6,184 nucleotides of DNA from Bacteroidales bacterium (GTDB lineage: Bacteria; Bacteroidota; Bacteroidia; Bacteroidales; UBA932), in the NCBI GenBank assembly GCA_016295245.1, contig JAEDLO010000089.1:1-6184 (forward strand), given 5' to 3'. Position 1 is the stretch's first letter, and each line of letters opens with the position of its first letter. Below are positions 4,924 to 6,184 of the stretch, piece after piece. Position numbers and translations under genes: made by a program. Under the pieces are notes generated by a model. The model was not told the DNA's origin. It saw only the letters and a list, made by a program, of their open reading frames with translations, and did no database searches.

Positions 4924-6184
4924 ATGAAACGCATAGCATTATTTATCCTTGTCTGGATTCTGATCCCGTGTTCCGCCCTGGCCGGCAACGGTGCTCCAAG
5001 CCCTCTGAAGGCCCTTCAAGATACTACTGATATATACGGAGAAAGACAGGACAGCCTTCAGGCAACTGTATTCACGGCCGGCGTCCGTGCAAACTACCTC
5101 TCGCGCAACAGCGGCGTCAGGACAGAAGTCATCTCTTCCGCCGGCCTGCGCAAGATGGCTTGCTGCAACCTTGCCGACAGCTTTGAAAATTCAGCAAGCG
5201 TCACCGTGGGCTATTCCGACGCCGTTACTGGGGCCCGCCAAATCAGGCTTCTTGGACTGAGCGGCGTTTATACCCAGATGCTTGACGAGAACAGACCGGC
5301 TATGCGCGGCATTGCCGCCCCTTTCGGGCTGTCTTATGTCCCCGGTCAGTGGCTGGAAAGCATTCAGGTGTCAAAAGGCCTCTCCACGGTTGTCAACGGT
5401 GTTGAATCCATCACCGGACAGATCAATACCGAGTATCGCAAACCTACGGACGAAAAACCTCTTTTTGTGAATCTGTCCGCGATGAACGATACCAAGACCG
5501 ACTTCAACATCGCATCTTCTCTTCAGATGGGCGACAGCTGGAGCACGGTCATACTCGGACACGTATCGGGCAATTTCAAGACCTTCGACCACAACCACGA
5601 CGGCTTCAGGGATGATCCTCAGATGCTACAGTTCAACTTCGCCAACCGCTGGCTTTACTACAGCCCGAACGGAGTTCAGCTGCGTTTCGGCATCCGAGCC
5701 CTGCAGGACAGGCGCAGGGGCGGGCAGGACGGCTACAATCACGCCAGCTACACCCTTTCTCCAACATCTCCCTGGGGCTCCGATGTCCAGAACCGCTCGC
5801 TAAACGCATACGTCAAAGCCGGCTTCCCTCTGAGTGAAGACAACTCCCGCAACATTGCCTTTGTGGGTGACTACAGCATCACTGATATGAATATGTGGGC
5901 CGGAGCTACAAATTATGCCGGAATCCAGAATTCGGGCTTCTTCAATGTGATGCTCCAGAATGAGTTCAGTCAAACTCATAAACTCACCCTGGCTCTGGGC
6001 GGAAGCCTGGACAGCTACAATGAGCATCTTGTCCGTAAGGTCTTGGAACAAAGCATTGATACAGGACGAAGGACCACTGACGATTACGTGGTAGGTCTGG
6101 GAGGGGAGTATACCTTCAACGCGGAGGACAAGTTTTCCGCCATCGTCGGCCTGAGGGCAGACTGGTTCGGCGGGGAAGGCTTGA
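4924..6184 (+). CDS. TonB-dependent outer-membrane receptor with Cys-Cys plug motif (partial, 3' end outside window)
   Basis: The frame is open from the ATG at 4924 to the window edge, showing 420 codons; whole receptors of this type are commonly 650-800 residues. A signal peptide (MKRIALFILVWILIPCSALA|G, cleavage at 20/21) is followed by a TonB-box-like segment ATVFTAG (47-53) and a plug domain (about 60-173). Landmarks include CCNLADSFENSASVTVGYSD (80-99), GARQIRLLGLSGVYTQMLDE (103-122), GLSYVPGQWLESIQVSKG (135-152) and the plug end SITGQINTEYRKP (162-174). Barrel strands begin near 178. A loop has DHNHDGFRDDP (222-232), which resembles a calcium-binding DxNxDG loop. The receptor imports a ligand across the outer membrane using TonB-ExbB-ExbD energy. 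From memory, the ACCNLxESF-type plug belongs to a Bacteroidota subfamily sometimes found with metal-related genes, but the ligand here is unknown. The N-terminal carboxypeptidase-regulatory-like domain of many Bacteroidota receptors is absent. It has its own promoter at 4864-4895. Confidence 0.94.
   Translation, partial: MKRIALFILVWILIPCSALAGNGAPSPLKALQDTTDIYGERQDSLQATVFTAGVRANYLSRNSGVRTEVISSAGLRKMACCNLADSFENSASVTVGYSDAVTGARQIRLLGLSGVYTQMLDENRPAMRGIAAPFGLSYVPGQWLESIQVSKGLSTVVNGVESITGQINTEYRKPTDEKPLFVNLSAMNDTKTDFNIASSLQMGDSWSTVILGHVSGNFKTFDHNHDGFRDDPQMLQFNFANRWLYYSPNGVQLRFGIRALQDRRRGGQDGYNHASYTLSPTSPWGSDVQNRSLNAYVKAGFPLSEDNSRNIAFVGDYSITDMNMWAGATNYAGIQNSGFFNVMLQNEFSQTHKLTLALGGSLDSYNEHLVRKVLEQSIDTGRRTTDDYVVGLGGEYTFNAEDKFSAIVGLRADWFGGEGL

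Noticed and set aside
4936..4975. Lipoprotein signal in the receptor (LIPC)
   Set aside because: Proline directly before Cys16 does not fit the lipobox, whereas SALA|G fits a normal signal peptidase I site, as expected for a TonB-dependent receptor.
1..6184. CRISPR array, tRNA/rRNA genes, insertion sequences, phage genes
   Set aside because: No regularly spaced direct repeats, RNA-gene signatures, transposase-like or integrase-like proteins, or paired terminal repeats flanking a gene were seen on either strand.

Overview
This 6,184-base window looks like part of a chromosome of a Bacteroidota bacterium, most likely of the order Bacteroidales. The evidence is a TonB-dependent receptor of a Bacteroidota-type family, a MacB/FtsX-type permease of the kind abundant in that phylum, a Bacteroidota-type promoter (TAnnTTTG) before the receptor gene, two outer-membrane-barrel-like proteins, and a signal peptide ending just before Gln. 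This placement rests on family recognition, not on a search.

Layout, left to right. (1) Bases 1-249 (+) are the last 82 codons of a protein whose end looks like an outer-membrane beta-barrel. A hairpin terminator at 269-303 follows. (2) Bases 305-1045 (-) encode a small secreted protein, probably an outer-membrane barrel of unknown role. (3) Bases 1108-2226 (-) encode a complete DUF1016/YhcG-type PDDEXK nuclease, 62 bp upstream of gene 2 in the same direction, so the two may be co-transcribed. (4) Bases 2227-2443 are a divergent AT-rich intergenic region with four TGTAAA/TTTACA half-sites. (5) Bases 2444-4816 (+) encode a 790-residue ABC-transporter permease with two FtsX units. (6) Bases 4817-4923 are an intergenic region with a good Bacteroidota promoter. 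(7) From 4924 to the window end (+) is a TonB-dependent receptor, open at the right edge, of which 420 codons are visible.

The genes do not form one obvious pathway. The nuclease has no restriction-modification partner in view, and the permease has no ATPase or membrane-fusion partner in view. The receptor has its own promoter, so it need not be co-regulated with the permease. Base composition rises across the window: 93 of the first 240 bases are G or C (39%), while sampled lines in the permease and receptor run from 47 to 63%.

The observation most worth following is inside the nuclease gene. Two perfect inverted repeats (a 30-bp palindrome at 1911-1940 and a 10-bp stem with 6-base loop at 1860-1885) share the core TCGGCAA but are read in different codon phases. 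They sit in the linker between the two protein domains. This suggests a DNA-level palindromic element tolerated inside a coding sequence, not a protein repeat. I saw no tRNA, rRNA, CRISPR array, insertion sequence or phage gene.
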